Positions 1 to 9,558 of a DNA stretch of 32,457 nt are shown here, one piece after another (position 1 is the stretch's first letter; every line of letters starts with the position of its first letter). The stretch lies in assembly GCF_003364195.1 (NCBI RefSeq), contig NZ_NXLQ01000023.1, positions 1-32,457 of the forward strand. Reading direction: 5' to 3'. Below the pieces are notes generated by a model, which searched no databases, had not been told where the DNA came from, and saw nothing but the letters and a program-made list of their open reading frames with translations. A program made the translations under genes and the position numbers. The DNA is from Helicobacter didelphidarum (lineage in GTDB: Bacteria; Campylobacterota; Campylobacteria; Campylobacterales; Helicobacteraceae).

Positions 1-258
1 CTATAACTTAATAAGAAGATTTCCTTATTTTATTATTTTGGAATTTTCTCATAATTTGTGATTATTAAAAAGTAGGATTATTTTTTATTTATATATAAAA
101 TTAAAATTGTCCGATTTTAAGAATTTCCCATAAAATATTAAATAAAATTATGGAAATATCTATAATTATGATATAAAAATATACAGATTACGGATTTTTA
201 TAATCAGAATCTGAATATTTCAGGTAGTTTTAAAAAGAATAAAATCAAGTAATTTTAG
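1..258. other. AT-rich gene-free stretch downstream of frdB
   Basis: No convincing coding region is seen on either strand in these 258 bases. They follow the frdB stop codon on the minus strand, so they probably hold the 3' untranslated end of the frd transcript. A short palindrome (TCAGA-A-TCTGA, near 205-215) is present, but it has no proper loop and no following T-run, so I do not call it a terminator. Confidence 0.5.
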
Positions 259-993
259 CTATCGTAATGCGACCATTTTGCGTCTTAGATATGCAATTTT
301 ACTTTGTAGTGGTAATTCTTTTGGACATACATCATGACATGCGATAAGGCTCATGCAACCAAATACACCATTATCATCACCAACAAGCTCATAATAATCT
401 TCATCCGTTCGTTCGTCATGTGGATCTATCATAAAACGAACCACACGATTCATGCCTGCTGCCCCTACAAAATCATCTCGCATAACTTTTGTTGCACAAC
501 TTGCGATACAACAACCACATTCAATACATCTATCAAGCTCAAACACCTCATCTGCAACTTCTGGTTCAATAGGCATTTCAATCTTGGATATATCAGGCTT
601 ATGTTGTGTGTGAATCCAACTTTCCACACGTTTTGTCATACCCGCAAACCATTCACCAGTATTTACACTTAAATCTTTGATAAGTTTAAATGCAGGGAGA
701 GGCATAAGAGTAATAATGCCATCAGGAAAATCTTGTGTAAGTGTTCTGCATGCTAGTCTAGGTCTTCCGTTAATCATCATACCACAACTACCACAGATAC
801 CAGCACGACATACAAAATCAAAGCTTAAATCCGGATCTTGTTGCTCTCGTATCATATTCAATGCTATAAAGATAGTCATTGAATGTGCTTCTTCAATTTT
901 ATATTCCCTAAAGTGGGGTTTAGAGACCGCACTTTGTGGATCGAATTTTAATGCCCTAATAGTTAGGGTTCTTCCTTTTTCATGAGCACTCAT
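259..993 (-). CDS. frdB: Fumarate reductase iron-sulfur subunit FrdB
   Basis: This is the 244-residue electron-transfer subunit of quinol:fumarate reductase. It passes electrons from the diheme cytochrome b (FrdC) to the flavoprotein (FrdA) on the cytoplasmic face of the membrane. Three cluster motifs are visible: the [2Fe-2S] set C62, C67, C70, C82 (CRAGICGSC then RLAC), the [4Fe-4S] set C156, C159, C162, C166 ([11 protein letters not shown]), and the third cluster set C213, C219, C223 ([12 protein letters not shown]). The length fits the family. The ATG overlaps the TGA of frdA as ATGA, so translation is probably coupled, and frdB is the last gene of a frdC-frdA-frdB operon. Nothing appears broken. 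Confidence 0.97.
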   Translation of the reverse strand: MSAHEKGRTLTIRALKFDPQSAVSKPHFREYKIEEAHSMTIFIALNMIREQQDPDLSFDFVCRAGICGSCGMMINGRPRLACRTLTQDFPDGIITLMPLPAFKLIKDLSVNTGEWFAGMTKRVESWIHTQHKPDISKIEMPIEPEVADEVFELDRCIECGCCIASCATKVMRDDFVGAAGMNRVVRFMIDPHDERTDEDYYELVGDDNGVFGCMSLIACHDVCPKELPLQSKIAYLRRKMVALR

Positions 994-2966
994 CGTTTAT
1001 CTCCTAGTCGTTGATTTCTTGCTTTATAGTGTGGTTGCAAATTGAATGACATCAATGCTTCTTGTAAAGCATATCTATCACCGCCTTTTGCTTGAATCTC
1101 TTGTGTAATTTTGTCAATCTCTGCCTGTCTGATAGCACTATTCGGATGTTCAATAATCATGCCTTTAGCGCCATATCCACGGAATCCTGGAGCTATTTCC
1201 ATATTCATAATATTTAAATCTTCATAATCTATTGTAGGCATACTTTGATTTGGATCATCTCCCCAGCTTGTTAATGTGCGTTTAAGCCAGTTTGCATCAT
1301 CTCGTTTAGGGTAGTCTTCACGTGAATGTGCCCCTCGAGATTCTGTTCTATCAAGTGCACCTTTTGCAACACAGAGTGCAATTTTAAGCATTTTTGGTGT
1401 GCGATACGCATCTTCAAGTTCAGGGTTGTCATGAATCTTTTTATTACGCACATGGATATTTTTGCTACGTTTAAAAAGCTCTTCAAGTTTATTGACTGCT
1501 TCTTGTAAACTTTTACCCTCGCGGAAAATACCAACATTTGTATCCATAATATCTTTCATTGCATTTTTTAGCTCATAAACATCTTCTGTTCCTGAATTAT
1601 TAAGTAATGAGGCAATATATGCTTCTTCTTTCTTAATAAAGGTTTGAATAACAGAAGTTTGTATATCAAGTTGAGCGTTTCGGCAATGTTCTGTAAAATA
1701 ACCACCAATAATCATGCCTGACACTACGGCTTCACTAACAGAGTTTCCACCTAATCTATTGAATCCATGTAAATCCCAACATGCGGCTTCACCTGCAGCA
1801 AATAAGCCTTTAAGGTAAGACTCACCTCTATAATCAGTGCGAATACCACCCATAGAATAATGTTGCATAGGCAATACAGGTGCCCATTTATCAGCAGGAT
1901 CGATTCCTGCAAATACTTTACAAATATCTTGCACATCACGCAAATTTCGTTCAATATGTGCTCTACCCAAAATGGAAATATCAAGCCATAAATGTTCACC
2001 ATAGGGTGATTTTACGCCCTTACCTTCACGGATTCTTTGAAGCATTCTACGAGAAACAACATCACGACTTGCAAGTTCTTTTTTCTCTGGCTCATAATCT
2101 GGCATAAAGCGATAGCCATCAACATCGCGTAATATTCCACCATCACCACGACATCCTTCTGTTAATAAGATACCGCTAGGAAATAATGGTGTTGGGTGAA
2201 ATTGAACAGCTTCCATATTCCCAAGCTTTGCAACACCTGTTTCCATAGCAAGTGCCGCACCAATTCCTTCACAAATTACTGCATTTGTCGTATTGCGATA
2301 AACTCTCCCATAACCACCGGTCGCAATTAAAGTTCCTTTGGCTATATAAGCGATTAATTCACCATTGATTAAATCACGAACAACTGCACCATAACATTTA
2401 CCATCTTGATGAATAATTGATACAGCTTCTTTTCTATCTTGAATATCTACACCAAGCTTATATGCTTCATTTGCCACTGCATAAAGCATTGTATGTCCTG
2501 TTGCATCTGCTGTATAACATGTTCGCCATTTCTTTGTGCCACCAAAGTCGCGTGAATGAATATATCCATGTCTAAAATCTTCTTCAGTAATAGTGACTTT
2601 CTCACCATTGATAACTGCCGGTCTATCACCTTTTTTAATTCTAGTCCATGGTACTCCCCAACCAGCAAGTTCTCTAATTGCTTTAGGAGCTGTTGTTACA
2701 AACATTCTTGCTACATCCTGATCACAACCCCAATCGCTTCCTTTAACTGTATCAGCAAAGTGTAAATCCTCATTGTCGCCATCACTTTTTACAGAATTTC
2801 CTAGACTTGCTTGCATTCCTCCTTGAGCTGCTGCTGAGTGACTTCTCTTTACGGGGACAAGACTTAAAACTATGACATTTAAACCTTCTTGTTTAGCTGC
2901 AATAGAGGCTCGCAAACCAGCTAATCCTCCGCCAATTACTAGTGCATCACAATATACTATTTTCAT
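990..2966 (-). CDS. frdA: Fumarate reductase flavoprotein subunit FrdA
   Basis: This 658-residue catalytic subunit reduces fumarate to succinate in anaerobic respiration. The N-terminal FAD-binding Rossmann motif IGGGLAG is at residues 11-17, and H43 in [10 protein letters not shown] is the expected covalent FAD ligand. The substrate-site residues expected from the Wolinella succinogenes enzyme fall at the same numbers here: H257 (HPTP), R301 (SRDVVSRR), H369 (MQHYSMGG) and R404 (GFNRLGGNS). The correspondence is from my memory of that structure, but the residues themselves are read from this sequence. A Shine-Dalgarno-like AAAGGAAAG precedes the ATG, and only 18 bases separate it from the frdC stop. 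The last codon overlaps the frdB start. An intact, conserved respiratory gene. Confidence 0.98.
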   Translation of the reverse strand: MKIVYCDALVIGGGLAGLRASIAAKQEGLNVIVLSLVPVKRSHSAAAQGGMQASLGNSVKSDGDNEDLHFADTVKGSDWGCDQDVARMFVTTAPKAIRELAGWGVPWTRIKKGDRPAVINGEKVTITEEDFRHGYIHSRDFGGTKKWRTCYTADATGHTMLYAVANEAYKLGVDIQDRKEAVSIIHQDGKCYGAVVRDLINGELIAYIAKGTLIATGGYGRVYRNTTNAVICEGIGAALAMETGVAKLGNMEAVQFHPTPLFPSGILLTEGCRGDGGILRDVDGYRFMPDYEPEKKELASRDVVSRRMLQRIREGKGVKSPYGEHLWLDISILGRAHIERNLRDVQDICKVFAGIDPADKWAPVLPMQHYSMGGIRTDYRGESYLKGLFAAGEAACWDLHGFNRLGGNSVSEAVVSGMIIGGYFTEHCRNAQLDIQTSVIQTFIKKEEAYIASLLNNSGTEDVYELKNAMKDIMDTNVGIFREGKSLQEAVNKLEELFKRSKNIHVRNKKIHDNPELEDAYRTPKMLKIALCVAKGALDRTESRGAHSREDYPKRDDANWLKRTLTSWGDDPNQSMPTIDYEDLNIMNMEIAPGFRGYGAKGMIIEHPNSAIRQAEIDKITQEIQAKGGDRYALQEALMSFNLQPHYKARNQRLGDKR

Positions 2967-2984
2967 ATATCTTTCCTTTTACCA

Positions 2985-3818
2985 TTATTTGCTCAAATTC
3001 TCTTTAGCAATGGCAAGAGCTTGATTTGCCATATCTTGAGGAGTCTGCATTGCTTGTTTATGTGTGCCGAAATTCTTTTCATCAAATTCTTTAGCATCAT
3101 GAATATCTTTAAAGTTTTGTTCAATTCCTTTTTTCACATAAGCACCAAAAGTCAGTAATCCTAATACAATAAAGAATACACTCATTGCCCATTTCGCTTT
3201 TCTTAACCCAGAGATTCCAAGTCCTTCAAGCCAACCCCATTTAATACAGAGCCTATATAAACCAATTGAACCATGAAGTTCAACAGCAAATAGCAGTACA
3301 ATATAAAGTATCCAAAAATGCTGACTCCAAAAACGGAATGAAGATCCATTTGGTCCAATAGTGTCAGGTTGTGCAAACATAATATAAAGATGCACACTCG
3401 CTAAAAAGAACATCACAAAGCCTGTGGCAGCCTGAATAAACCATAAGCTTGTATCGCTATGTTTCATAATTTGTTTATGGGCTCGAAGTGCCAAAAATTG
3501 CCTATAATTAATAGGAAATTTTCTTATTGCCAAGAATGCATGGACAACAAACACAATAAATACAAATGCTGCTACACAACTTACAATTCTGGGATCTCCT
3601 GCTGCAATAAGCGGACTACCCTCAAAAAGCTTTGTTATAGTATACATGAAGCTGTCGCTAATTAATATACTAGAAACAAAAAACATATGAGCTATCATAA
3701 ATAAACCTAAAAATAGTCCTGTCGCACTTTGCCACCAGTCAAGTGTTGCAGGTATTCTACTTTTCTTACGTTCTGGGGTTATACCTAAATAACCCTCAAT
3801 AATCTTATCTTCTTGCAT
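2985..3818 (-). CDS. frdC: Fumarate reductase diheme cytochrome b subunit FrdC
   Basis: This is the membrane anchor that oxidises menaquinol and carries two hemes b. I place the start at the ATG at 3818, not at an upstream in-frame ATG at 3851, because AAGGGAGGC lies 5 bases ahead of it. With that start the protein has 277 residues, and the four heme-ligand histidines fall at H44, H93, H143 and H182. E66 (quinol site) and E180 (E-pathway proton transfer) also match the Wolinella numbering, which strongly supports the start. Five hydrophobic segments are visible. The protein is about 20 residues longer than I recall for Wolinella FrdC because of a hydrophilic C-terminal tail (after about residue 250). 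It is the first gene of frdCAB. Confidence 0.95.
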   Translation of the reverse strand: MQEDKIIEGYLGITPERKKSRIPATLDWWQSATGLFLGLFMIAHMFFVSSILISDSFMYTITKLFEGSPLIAAGDPRIVSCVAAFVFIVFVVHAFLAIRKFPINYRQFLALRAHKQIMKHSDTSLWFIQAATGFVMFFLASVHLYIMFAQPDTIGPNGSSFRFWSQHFWILYIVLLFAVELHGSIGLYRLCIKWGWLEGLGISGLRKAKWAMSVFFIVLGLLTFGAYVKKGIEQNFKDIHDAKEFDEKNFGTHKQAMQTPQDMANQALAIAKENLSK

Positions 3819-3902
3819 TAAGCCTCCCTTAAAATGACAATGTGTTGCCATATATTAATAATTCCACGCAAAAATATAAACTTTGCATTTTGTTATAGAA
3901 TT

Positions 3903-3908
3903 ATTATA
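3903..3908 (-). promoter_or_regulatory. Candidate -10 box of the frdCAB operon
   Basis: A perfect TATAAT on the minus strand, in a TTTATATAATAATTC context about 85 bases upstream of the frdC start. Promoters in this group often consist of a -10 box in periodic AT-rich DNA with no -35 box, so this is plausible. In AT-rich DNA such hexamers also arise by chance. Confidence 0.4.
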
Positions 3909-4294
3909 TAAACAATACTAGAATATAATTGCTTTAAATGAACTTTGTTTGATTTATTTTTAAGTATTTTTTACTTATCTATGTGTATTTTTTACACAAA
4001 TTTACTAAGAAAAATAATATAAAATCATTATAATTATTCTTGTTTTTATATTTTTATTTTAATGTATCCTTAATATAAAGCAACTTAATACTCCTTATGT
4101 GCGATATATTTTTTATAATGTATAAGATTCTAGAAATCGCACTCATTTCGCAATCAAAGCAAAATGGTTGTGTCAGAAATATAGTAATATCCAATCGTTT
4201 TTTAAAAGTTATGATGGTTATTTGGAATCTCTTAATTGATTTTTTATTTTTATTGAGTTTTTCTAAATAAACACTATTGTTCTTCAAAGTAACA

Positions 4295-4303
4295 TGATAG
4301 AAT
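4295..4303 (+). promoter_or_regulatory. Candidate extended -10 promoter of aroA
   Basis: TGATAGAAT matches an extended -10 element (TGN followed by a -10 hexamer with one change). It ends 38 bases before the aroA start codon, which leaves room for a short leader carrying a strong AAGGAGG ribosome-binding site. Confidence 0.45.
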
Positions 4304-4341
4304 TATTAAACTATTCTTAATTTTAAAAAGGAGGAAAAAAT

Positions 4342-5679
4342 ATGGATATTACTATAGAACCAATAAAACAACGAATTAATGCACATTTTGATATTGATGC
4401 AAGCGATAAATCCATATCACACAGAGTTTGTATGTTTGCACTTTTTGCAGATTCTGTATGCAGAATATCGCACTTTCTTTATGCGGAAGATACATTAAGA
4501 AGTCTTACTATTGCACAAAGTTTAGGAATGAAATATGAAATAAAAGAAGTTCATGGAAAGAAGCAGTTATTTCTCTTTCCTCCTAAAAAACTCCAAACAC
4601 CAAACGATATTCTTTATTGTGGTAATTCTGGCACAAGTATGCGACTTTTTACAGGACTTTTAGCTGGAGCGAATATTTATTGTGTTTTGTCAGGTGATAA
4701 ATATTTACATGTTCGTCCTATGGGAAGAGTCTTAGAACCATTGCGTCAAATTGGTGTAACTATTTTTGCACGCATTGCAGAGGATTCTAAAAAGAAAGAA
4801 GTTGCACCAATTAGTATTATCCCCACCAATAAAAAAATACAGGGATTTACATATCATTCTAACATCTCATCTGCACAAGTAAAAAGTGCGATGATTCTTG
4901 CCGGATTACAGGCAGATTCACCTTCATCTTATACTGAGTGTGCATTAAGTAGAGATCATAGTGAAAATATGCTTCATGCATTTCAAAAATATGATTATAT
5001 ATCTATTCAAAATGATGTTATTCATATTACCCCCTTTAATGTATTTAATACAACAAATGCTCCATTTGTGGGGTTTGATATTGATATTCCGAATGATCCA
5101 TCTTCTGCTTTTTTCTTTGCTGTTTTAGCCTGCATTATTCCTAATTCTTGTATTACTTTAGAACGCGTGATGATAAACAAAACTCGCATTGAAGCTTTCA
5201 GAATTTTAGAAAGAATGGGTGCAAATATTATATATGAAAATGTTCAAAAAGGTTATGAAAGCACCGCAGATATAACGATTAGACATTCTCATCTAAAAGC
5301 CGTAGATATCAATGAAAATATCGCATGGCTCATTGATGAGATTCCAGCTTTGAGTATTGCATGTGCATTGGCAGAAGGAACTTCAAGGATACGCAATGCG
5401 GAGGAGCTACGCGTAAAAGAAAGCGACAGGATTTCAGTAGTTTTAGAAGGTTTAAAAAATTTTGGTATTGAAACCTATGAATATCCAGATGGTTTTGATG
5501 TAATTGGGGGAAATTTACATTATGGTGAGGTAGATTCTAGGGGGGATCATAGAATTGCCATGAGTTTTGCAATTGCCGCTTGTGTGTGTGGTGGTAAAAT
5601 ACAAGATTGCGAATGTATTCAAACCTCATTTCCTAATTTTCTTGCAATTTTAGAAAAATTCACACAGATAGGAAAGTAA
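4342..5679 (+). CDS. aroA: 3-phosphoshikimate 1-carboxyvinyltransferase (EPSP synthase)
   Basis: This 445-residue enzyme of the shikimate pathway condenses phosphoenolpyruvate with shikimate-3-phosphate. Family motifs are seen in order: DKSISHR near the N-terminus (substrate-binding K and S), YCGNSGTSMRL, HVRPMGRVLEPL, SSAQVKSA, SRDHSENML, the catalytic region DEIPALSIA, RVKESDRI, and the C-terminal DSRGDHRIAM. Length and motif order are normal for the family, allowing for a slightly long spacing. A strong AAGGAGG lies 7 bases before the ATG. The gene is alone on its strand, divergent from frdC and convergent with the membrane-protein gene that follows. It is transcribed on its own, probably from the extended -10 box just upstream. 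Confidence 0.97.
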   Translation: MDITIEPIKQRINAHFDIDASDKSISHRVCMFALFADSVCRISHFLYAEDTLRSLTIAQSLGMKYEIKEVHGKKQLFLFPPKKLQTPNDILYCGNSGTSMRLFTGLLAGANIYCVLSGDKYLHVRPMGRVLEPLRQIGVTIFARIAEDSKKKEVAPISIIPTNKKIQGFTYHSNISSAQVKSAMILAGLQADSPSSYTECALSRDHSENMLHAFQKYDYISIQNDVIHITPFNVFNTTNAPFVGFDIDIPNDPSSAFFFAVLACIIPNSCITLERVMINKTRIEAFRILERMGANIIYENVQKGYESTADITIRHSHLKAVDINENIAWLIDEIPALSIACALAEGTSRIRNAEELRVKESDRISVVLEGLKNFGIETYEYPDGFDVIGGNLHYGEVDSRGDHRIAMSFAIAACVCGGKIQDCECIQTSFPNFLAILEKFTQIGK

Positions 5680-5689
5680 TATAAATACA

Positions 5690-5721
5690 TTGTATGAAAA
5701 CTATGCTCTATTTGCATAACT
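5690..5721. other. Imperfect palindrome, candidate dif-like XerH site
   Basis: In the short convergent gap after aroA, read on the minus strand, there is AGTTATGCAAA, ten bases, then TTTTCATACAA. The outer arms are imperfect inverted repeats of each other around the TATG/CATA core. As far as I remember, XerH dif sites in Helicobacter have arms of the AGTTATGAAAA/TTTTCAT type. The xerH gene is about 1.5 kb away. I cannot confirm the consensus, and the spacing is wider than a standard 6-bp centre if the arms are taken as 11 bases, so this is only a candidate. Confidence 0.25.
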
Positions 5722-5771
5722 ATGAAGGGTGTGTTGTTATTGTGTTGAAAGTTATTATAAAATCATATTGA

Positions 5772-6296
5772 TTATTGTGCTGTTGAGGATAGAAATAGGT
5801 AGCAAATAACACACATTGACCCACAGAATACACCAAGAATATAGGTAAGAGGATAAAATACATTCAACCATATTAAAATCACGAACCCCAATAGCATTAA
5901 CATAAAAGCAAACATTCTAAGTTTAGAAAAGCTCATTTCAAATCCTAAACTTATTTTTGATAAATCAAGAAATTTAAGAATCTTTTTATTTTCTTGTGGT
6001 TTTTTTGAAGTAGTGTTATCTTGTTCGCTATATTCTTTGTCGTATGTTAATGTATATTGTTCAATATTCTGTTCTGTTTGAGCTTGTATAATTTTTTGTG
6101 CAATTTTGGAACGCATAGACTTAAATGAAGCAATCATTAAAATAATGTAAGAAAACCAACCAACAAATAATGAAAATAACCATATTGGTTTATATATGCT
6201 AAGTCCAATGGTTATGATACATATTAGAAAAGATGTAGAAAATAGAAAAATTTTTTGTGATAATTTGAGTTTATAAATGAATGTGGTTTGCAACAC
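5772..6296 (-). CDS. Conserved hypothetical four-helix membrane protein
   Basis: I do not recognise a named family. The 174-residue product starts at a GTG with AAGGA 6 bases upstream, which supports this start over a later one. Two pairs of hydrophobic segments (about residues 16-33 and 38-57, then 127-144 and 150-170) flank a hydrophilic, Q/E/K-rich loop of about 65 residues. It therefore looks like an inner-membrane protein with a soluble central loop. It follows the metallophosphoesterase gene at a gap of 46 bases on the same strand, so the two may be co-transcribed. No function can be assigned from the sequence. Confidence 0.75.
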   Translation of the reverse strand: MLQTTFIYKLKLSQKIFLFSTSFLICIITIGLSIYKPIWLFSLFVGWFSYIILMIASFKSMRSKIAQKIIQAQTEQNIEQYTLTYDKEYSEQDNTTSKKPQENKKILKFLDLSKISLGFEMSFSKLRMFAFMLMLLGFVILIWLNVFYPLTYILGVFCGSMCVICYLFLSSTAQ

Positions 6297-6342
6297 AATA
6301 AGTCCTTGAATTCAAAGCATAGAATCTTTTGTAATAAATTTT

Positions 6343-6993
6343 CTAGTAATTTGCCCAATCATATAAAATCTCACGCAATTTTTTTGGACGAAAATTTTGT
6401 TGTTCCGTAGATGCATTGCAACAAAACTCTTGTATGCTAGATCGGACATGAATGTGTCCATGTATATTAATCTCACATTTTGCTAAGTTAAATGCATAAT
6501 CAATAATATCTCGTGCCTTATAATACTTGTCATTTTTTTTGCGTTCACCAACAGGGAAATGGCTAAACATAATGCGAATGTTACTGACTTCTGTAATCAA
6601 GCCGGTTACATAAGGATTTTTAAGCTCTGCCCCCCACTTCTTTTTCATCGCTTTTTTGAATTCATCTTTTTCTTCGAGTTGAAATTTTATTTTACGAATG
6701 ATTTCCCATTGTTCAAGATTCTCGCATCTTCCAATATCGTTATTGCCTAAGATAAGCATTTTATGTCCATTTAATTTATTTAATATATCGCTATTTCCAA
6801 AGAATAAATCACCTAAATGTAGAATTTCATCATTGGGTTTTACTACTTCATTCCAATGCCCAACACTCAAATCATCAAAATTTTTATAATGAGAGTTTGT
6901 GAGTGTAAGTGCACGAATGGGATATTTTTTAATTGCCAACTTATCCCCAAAGTGTGTGTCTGAAATAATAAAAGTATCAGGTGTAATTTTCAC
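6343..6993 (-). CDS. Calcineurin-like metallophosphoesterase
   Basis: A 216-residue phosphoesterase of the two-metal calcineurin-like fold. The ordered motifs are SDTHFG (D12, H14), HLGDLFFG (D62), ILGNNDIG (N85 region), FSHFP (H145) and HGHIH (H178-H182). In most relatives the third motif is GNH(D/E); here it reads GNND, so the usual catalytic His is replaced by Asn. The other metal ligands are intact, so a fold and metal centre are likely, but activity on common substrates is uncertain. The start is a GTG preceded by GAGG. The natural substrate is unknown. It lies upstream of the small membrane-protein gene on the same strand. Confidence 0.88.
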   Translation of the reverse strand: MKITPDTFIISDTHFGDKLAIKKYPIRALTLTNSHYKNFDDLSVGHWNEVVKPNDEILHLGDLFFGNSDILNKLNGHKMLILGNNDIGRCENLEQWEIIRKIKFQLEEKDEFKKAMKKKWGAELKNPYVTGLITEVSNIRIMFSHFPVGERKKNDKYYKARDIIDYAFNLAKCEINIHGHIHVRSSIQEFCCNASTEQQNFRPKKLREILYDWANY

Positions 6994-7239
6994 GCAAGAG
7001 CCTCGATAAATATTAAATAATATTACTTAAATCTAAGTATAATATTAACATAATTTTATATATAAAGAATTATCATTTTTAATAATTTTTTATATTTTGA
7101 AATGTTTATCTCAGTATGATGAATTTAGAAAATAATCAACAAGAATTGTTCTTGAAAAAAGAAATTTGGATACTTAATAATATATAAAACTTGAATGAAT
7201 ATTTTTGTGAATGTATAGAGGTAAAATATTTTAGAATCT

Positions 7240-8334
7240 CTAATCTGGATGTATATTCTCTGAAATTACATTTGCGGCATGTTTTAGTTTATTATTATCG
7301 AAGTGTGTATAGATTCTGCTTGTTTCGATACTGCTATGCCCAAGTGTTTCTTGCACTAAAACCAAGTCTTTGCTTTTTGTGTAAAGCATTGTGGCAAAGC
7401 TATGTCGTAATAAATGTGCACCATTCTTTGCTTTGCGTATGCCAATATTTGCAAGAAGATTTTCAATAATAACATAAATGTATGGTTGTGTTGGTGTTTG
7501 TAGTTTATGATTAATAAATAAGGGCATTGTCTCATTGACATAAGAAAAATGGGAACGCAATTCAATCCATTCTTGATAATAAGATTCTAAAAGAAAACGA
7601 GAGATATACACTACACGCATTTTATTCCCTTTTCCATGCAATCTCAAGACATAGTAATCTTTTTCACTTGATACATCTTTAAAATTAAGACAAAGAATCT
7701 CGCTTACCCTTGCACCACTATATGCAATCATTAATATAATTAATTGGTTGCGCAGACGAATTACGGGATTTACTCTTTTTTGTCCTAAATCATATTTTTG
7801 CAATGCTTCTAAGAATCTTTGTAATTCATCTTGTGTGAGATATTCAGGTAATTCTTGTTTGAAAGATTGATTTGAGCCAAGTAATTCAATATTATAAATG
7901 TGGGTTGCACCATTTTCAAGTATATTATTTTTTTGGATAAAGTCAAAAAAATTATTGAGAGCAAAGCGATAGTTGCGGATTGTAGTTAAACTTAAATTTG
8001 TGGTATAAATGCTTAAAAATTCTTGAATATTATCATTTTGTATTTCGCACATATCTTGAAATCCGATTGTAACACAGTGTCGATAAAAAACAAAAAGTGG
8101 GTTTGCATAAGTATTAATGCCAAGCAAACCAATTTTTCTTGCTTTTTTGCAAAGAGTTATGATATTCTCGATTGACTGCCTACCACCACTCTGAATCTCT
8201 TGAATAATACAAGCAAATTCTGCTTTATCTTTTACCCTGTGTGCACTAAGTTTCATAAGTTTTGTATAGAAAAATCTTTCAATCCAAAATTTTAATGAAA
8301 CTTCAAAACCCTCTTTTTGATTAAGCTGATACAT
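7240..8334 (-). CDS. xerH: Tyrosine recombinase XerH
   Basis: This 364-residue site-specific recombinase of the single-Xer type in Helicobacter and Campylobacter resolves chromosome dimers at a dif site. The N-terminal part (to about 160) is the DNA-binding core domain. The catalytic part carries R209 (SGARVSEIL), K235/K238 (HGKGNK), H307 and R310 (HLLRHSFAT), H333 (TLGHSS) and the nucleophile Y342 (RIYTHF). Length and positions fit H. pylori XerH within a few residues. I choose the ATG at 8334 over a TTG one codon earlier; AGGA is correctly spaced. It follows thiG by about 30 bases on the same strand, so it is probably co-transcribed. An integrase of a mobile element is less likely because nothing else here is phage-like. 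Confidence 0.92.
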   Translation of the reverse strand: MYQLNQKEGFEVSLKFWIERFFYTKLMKLSAHRVKDKAEFACIIQEIQSGGRQSIENIITLCKKARKIGLLGINTYANPLFVFYRHCVTIGFQDMCEIQNDNIQEFLSIYTTNLSLTTIRNYRFALNNFFDFIQKNNILENGATHIYNIELLGSNQSFKQELPEYLTQDELQRFLEALQKYDLGQKRVNPVIRLRNQLIILMIAYSGARVSEILCLNFKDVSSEKDYYVLRLHGKGNKMRVVYISRFLLESYYQEWIELRSHFSYVNETMPLFINHKLQTPTQPYIYVIIENLLANIGIRKAKNGAHLLRHSFATMLYTKSKDLVLVQETLGHSSIETSRIYTHFDNNKLKHAANVISENIHPD

Positions 8335-8366
8335 CAAGATTCCTTAGGCAAGATTCTGAAAGGAAT

Positions 8367-9143
8367 TTAGCTTAAAGCAGGCATATAATCTGTTGGAGAG
8401 CTTGCCGTTGCAAAAGGTTTTTTAGGAATCCTCCCAGCCTCATAACTTAATCTCCCTGCTTGAACAGCTAGTCTCATAGCCTTTGCCATTGTAATAGGAT
8501 CTTTTGCTTGAGCGATTGCAGTGTTTGTTAGGACAGCATCAGCTCCTAACTCCATAGCAATGCTTGCATCACTTGCACATCCAACACCTGCATCTACAAT
8601 AACCGGGATTTTTACTGCTTCTTTAATGAATGTAATATTATAGCGATTTTGGATTCCAAGTCCGCTACCAATTGGTGCAGCTAAAGGCATAACTGCGACA
8701 GCACCATTTTCTTCAAGTCGTTTTGCCATAATCGGGTCATCATTCATATAAACTAAGATATTAAAACCCTCTTTTGCTAAGACTTTTGTTGCTTCTAGTG
8801 TTTCAATCATGTCGGGATAAAGCGTTTTTTGTGTATCACCAATAATTTCTAATTTGATAAAATCGATTCCAATACCTTCGCGTACAAGACGAAAAAGTGT
8901 GATGGCTTCTTTTGCATTGATACAACCCGCAGAATTTGGTAAAAAAGCAATGGAGGTGTCTTTAAAATAGTCAAGTAAATTTGGTGAGTTCTTATCCATA
9001 ATATTTACTCTCCGCACGGCAACAGTTATCATCTCTGCACCACTTGCAAGCGTAGCTTCCTTTGTTGTTTCAAAGTCTCTATATTTACCGCTTCCTACAA
9101 TTAAACGAGATTGAAAGCTTTTGTTTCCAATAATGAGTGACAT
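8367..9143 (-). CDS. thiG: Thiazole synthase ThiG
   Basis: This 258-residue TIM-barrel enzyme makes the thiazole phosphate half of thiamine from deoxyxylulose 5-phosphate, dehydroglycine and the ThiS thiocarboxylate. The Schiff-base lysine is K97 in [16 protein letters not shown] near the N-terminus and the [12 protein letters not shown] and [14 protein letters not shown] phosphate-binding segments are intact. The length is typical. No thiS, thiF or thiH lies next to it here, so the partner genes must be elsewhere. It is the first gene of a minus-strand pair with xerH, behind an extended -10 box. I looked for a TPP riboswitch in its leader and found no matching conserved elements. Confidence 0.96.
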   Translation of the reverse strand: MSLIIGNKSFQSRLIVGSGKYRDFETTKEATLASGAEMITVAVRRVNIMDKNSPNLLDYFKDTSIAFLPNSAGCINAKEAITLFRLVREGIGIDFIKLEIIGDTQKTLYPDMIETLEATKVLAKEGFNILVYMNDDPIMAKRLEENGAVAVMPLAAPIGSGLGIQNRYNITFIKEAVKIPVIVDAGVGCASDASIAMELGADAVLTNTAIAQAKDPITMAKAMRLAVQAGRLSYEAGRIPKKPFATASSPTDYMPALS

Positions 9144-9187
9144 ATATTACCTTTAAAATTAAAGAATTTCTAATCATAAATCGGCTT

Positions 9188-9196
9188 ATTATAGCA
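9188..9196 (-). promoter_or_regulatory. Extended -10 promoter of thiG-xerH
   Basis: TGCTATAAT on the minus strand is a perfect extended -10 element. It lies about 45 bases upstream of the thiG start, leaving a short leader. Confidence 0.55.
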
Positions 9197-9558
9197 TAAA
9201 ATCATATTTAATATTTAAATGTAGGACTTTAAAATGCTTTGGTTAATGATTTGGCAAAATATATAAAAATAAGTTATAATAGCAAATTTTATAACATTAT
9301 GTATATTTTAAAATCTATTTACACAATTAAAATATATTTTTAAGTTACTAATATTTCTGTATAACTTTAGATGATTTTATCGTAAGTTTATAATTACCAA
9401 ACTCAAGAATGTTTCAATTTGAACTTTTAAGGGAAATAATGATAAATGCTATTTTTTGATAAATCTTTATTTAAATATTAAAGGATATTAATCATTAAAT
9501 AATTTTATTGTTGTGTTTAAAAACATATAGATACAAAGCTACAATTTTAGGAGTATTT
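9197..9558. other. Intergenic region upstream of lepA
   Basis: AT-rich, gene-free DNA between divergent thiG and lepA. TATAAT hexamers on plus at 9275-9280 and 9389-9394 are possible lepA promoters, with implied leaders of about 270 and 155 bases. I cannot choose between them. No riboswitch, tRNA or clear hairpin was recognised. Confidence 0.4.

Larger units (their letters stand above)
3819..4341. other. Divergent intergenic region between frdC and aroA
   Basis: About 520 very AT-rich bases separate the divergent frdC and aroA genes. The two promoter candidates described separately lie here. A 77-codon TTG-started frame on minus (4054-4287) has no ribosome-binding site and no recognisable product, so I do not call it a gene. 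I see no tRNA, hairpin terminator or known RNA in it. The size would allow a small RNA, but nothing in the sequence proves one. Confidence 0.5.

Noticed and set aside
3819-3851. Earlier ATG start for frdC
   Set aside because: The later ATG has an AAGGGAGGC site and puts all heme ligands and both key Glu at Wolinella numbering.
4054-4287. 77-codon minus-strand frame in the frdC-aroA gap
   Set aside because: It starts with TTG, has no ribosome-binding site and no recognisable product, and very AT-rich DNA yields such frames by chance.
5540-5545. G6 run in aroA as a phase-variation tract
   Set aside because: Six G are too few to slip at high rates and they encode the conserved segment before RGDHRIAM.
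7191-7469. Plus-strand frame of 92 codons overlapping xerH
   Set aside because: It runs antisense to the catalytic end of XerH and has no support of its own.
9144-9300. TPP riboswitch upstream of thiG
   Set aside because: None of the conserved THI-box elements (such as CTGAGA) is present, and the leader implied by the -10 box is too short.
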